A stretch of 64,000 nt of DNA from NCBI GenBank assembly GCA_030280995.1, contig JASXTE010000002.1, forward strand, positions 23,967,683 to 24,031,682, written 5' to 3'. Origin of the DNA: Hemileia vastatrix. Taxonomy: Eukaryota; Basidiomycota; Pucciniomycetes; Pucciniales; Zaghouaniaceae. This document shows, in pieces, positions 62,959-64,000 of the stretch; within the stretch, counting starts at the first letter, position 1; each line of letters starts with the position of its first letter. The notes beneath the pieces are model-generated. The model searched no databases, was not told the DNA's origin, and saw only the letters and a list, made by a program, of their open reading frames with translations. The position numbers and the translations under genes were made by a program.

Positions 62959-64000
62959 AAGTTCTCATATGTATTAATTTTGGAGTTTTATTGAAACGTT
63001 TTTCATATGGTGTAAGAAAATTGATTGAAGCACATGGTAAGCGATTTTCTATGTAAACTGCAGTATTGACAGCCTCTCCCCAAAACTCAACAGGCATTTT
63101 TGCATGAAAAAGTAATGCTTTTGCCATTTCTGTGGTAATGCGATTCCCCCTCTCTGCAATAGGATTTTGTTGTGGGGTATAAGGTGAGGTAGTGATGATT
63201 TTAAAACCGTTTTTGGCACTTAAGTCATGAAAATCCTTATTAAAAAATTCTGTTCCATTGTCACAAACAAAGTTGGAAAGTTTTAGAGAAGATGCATTTT
63301 CAATTTGATATAAAAATTTCAAGAAAGTATTAAAAGCATCAGATTTTCTTTCAATGATAAAAACGAAACGGTAGGAGGTGAAAGAATCGGTAATCTTAAA
63401 GTAGTAAAATGAACCTCCTAAAGAGGGTGGAGTGATTTTTCCACTTAAATCACAATGTAAATATTCAAGGAAGCGAGAACCTCTTGGGATTGTACCAGAA
63501 AACGGAAAGTTATGATGCTTTGCATTGACACAAGGCTCACAAAGACTTAAATCATCATTAAACGTAAATCCAAGAATACTTTTGAGCTTATTGAGATAAG
63601 CTTCATTGGTGTGATTTAATCTGTTATGCAATAAAGATCTTGAGTTAGAAGATAAGAAAGATTTAAAAGAAACACTGAAAGACTTACCGAACTTGGCATT
63701 AAGAACGATAAGTCCTTCACGTGGATCACAACTTCCGTCAAGAATGATATCATCGTTTTTGAGGATTAAAACTTTGCCATCAGGATTGGTGACTTGACTA
63801 AAGCCTTTATCAATAAAGGGGCCAATTCCTACGAGATTTTGGTTTATTGCAGGAACATGAAGACATTTGGTTAATGTAATAACTTCACGCGGAGTGATTA
63901 GATCAATGGAACCTATGCCTTGGCTGTAGATGATGGAGCCATTACCAAGCTTTATAGGCTTTCTGCTGAACTGATAATCCTTGAAATGTTTACGGTGTCA
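62891..64000 (-). CDS. GAG-pre-integrase and integrase core of the Copia element (partial)
   Basis: Open from the window edge to 62891. The first part (about 64000-63640) is the region between protease and integrase (LGNGSIIYSQGIGSI...). Then comes the zinc-binding domain (HNRLNHTNEAY, CEPCVNAKH) and the DDE core: Asp in LHCDLSGKI, Asp in VCDNGTEFF and Glu in IAERGNRIT. A one-base shift in a run of eight T near 62925 moves the frame into the following RT frame. The N-terminus is outside the window. Confidence 0.88.

Larger units (their letters stand above)
60162..64000 (-). mobile_element. Ty1/Copia retrotransposon, 5' part outside the window
   Basis: The order integrase, RT, RNase H on the minus strand identifies Copia. 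Its 3' LTR lies at about 60162-60790 and abuts the third secreted-protein gene. Gag, most of protease and the 5' LTR are beyond 64000. Only one frameshift and two stops are seen, so it is fairly young. Confidence 0.9.

Overview
The window is AT-rich eukaryotic DNA, most likely from a fungus and probably a basidiomycete of the rust type (Pucciniales). This rests on three things: several Ty3/Gypsy lineages whose proteins resemble those that crowd rust genomes, short GT-AG introns of 58-68 bp, and a tandem array of intron-containing genes for small secreted repeat proteins. The assignment to rusts is inference from remembered family style, not a database result.

About 85% of the window is transposable element. 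From left to right: element A (361-13599, minus, Ty3/Gypsy, two 1093-bp LTRs); element B (about 13600-22206, minus, chromovirus, 5' end missing, with a CACTA-like MITE at 14736-15885 that holds a second copy of itself); element C (22207 to about 25700, plus, a 5' half of a D-family element); and then a deep nest. In the nest a fragment G of an A/D-type 3' region (minus; 25700-26091 and 53940 to about 54345) was split by element F (26092-53939, plus, TSD AGAAA). F was in turn split by element D (31568-42723, plus, TSD ACCGG, inside F's chromodomain) and by element E (44981-53433, minus, TSD AGTTC, inside F's right LTR).

The region from 54.3 to 60.2 kb is the only part with plausible host genes: MITE debris, one 135-aa ORF, and three tandem copies (exact 1485-bp period) of a secreted protein gene with PYVAP repeats followed by a Gly/Ala-rich repeat. 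Copies 1 and 2 are intact and copy 3 is a pseudogene. From about 60.16 kb to the end is a minus-strand Ty1/Copia element, cut by the window edge.

The most unusual biology lies in the A/D family. Downstream of pol these elements carry (i) a spliced gene on the strand opposite to gag-pol, encoding a protein with a perfect Zn(II)2Cys6-type cysteine pattern (C-x2-C-x6-C-x14/15-C-x2-C-x6-C); it is intact in D and broken by one stop in A. They also carry (ii) dozens of copies of a 22-23 nt motif, always on the element-sense strand, made of a 4-bp inverted repeat around a 6-nt spacer followed by a conserved TAAACTG. The inverted repeat comes as AGTC/GACT, GGTC/GACC or CCTC/GAGG, so both arms change together. 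(iii) A 3' block of larger hairpins also shows compensatory or sense-strand G-U changes. The motif array lies directly upstream of the antisense gene and recurs inside gag-pol, which suggests either a structured RNA system or an element-encoded regulator with its own dispersed sites. Element F, of a different lineage, also has a spliced antisense gene between its chromodomain and 3' LTR.
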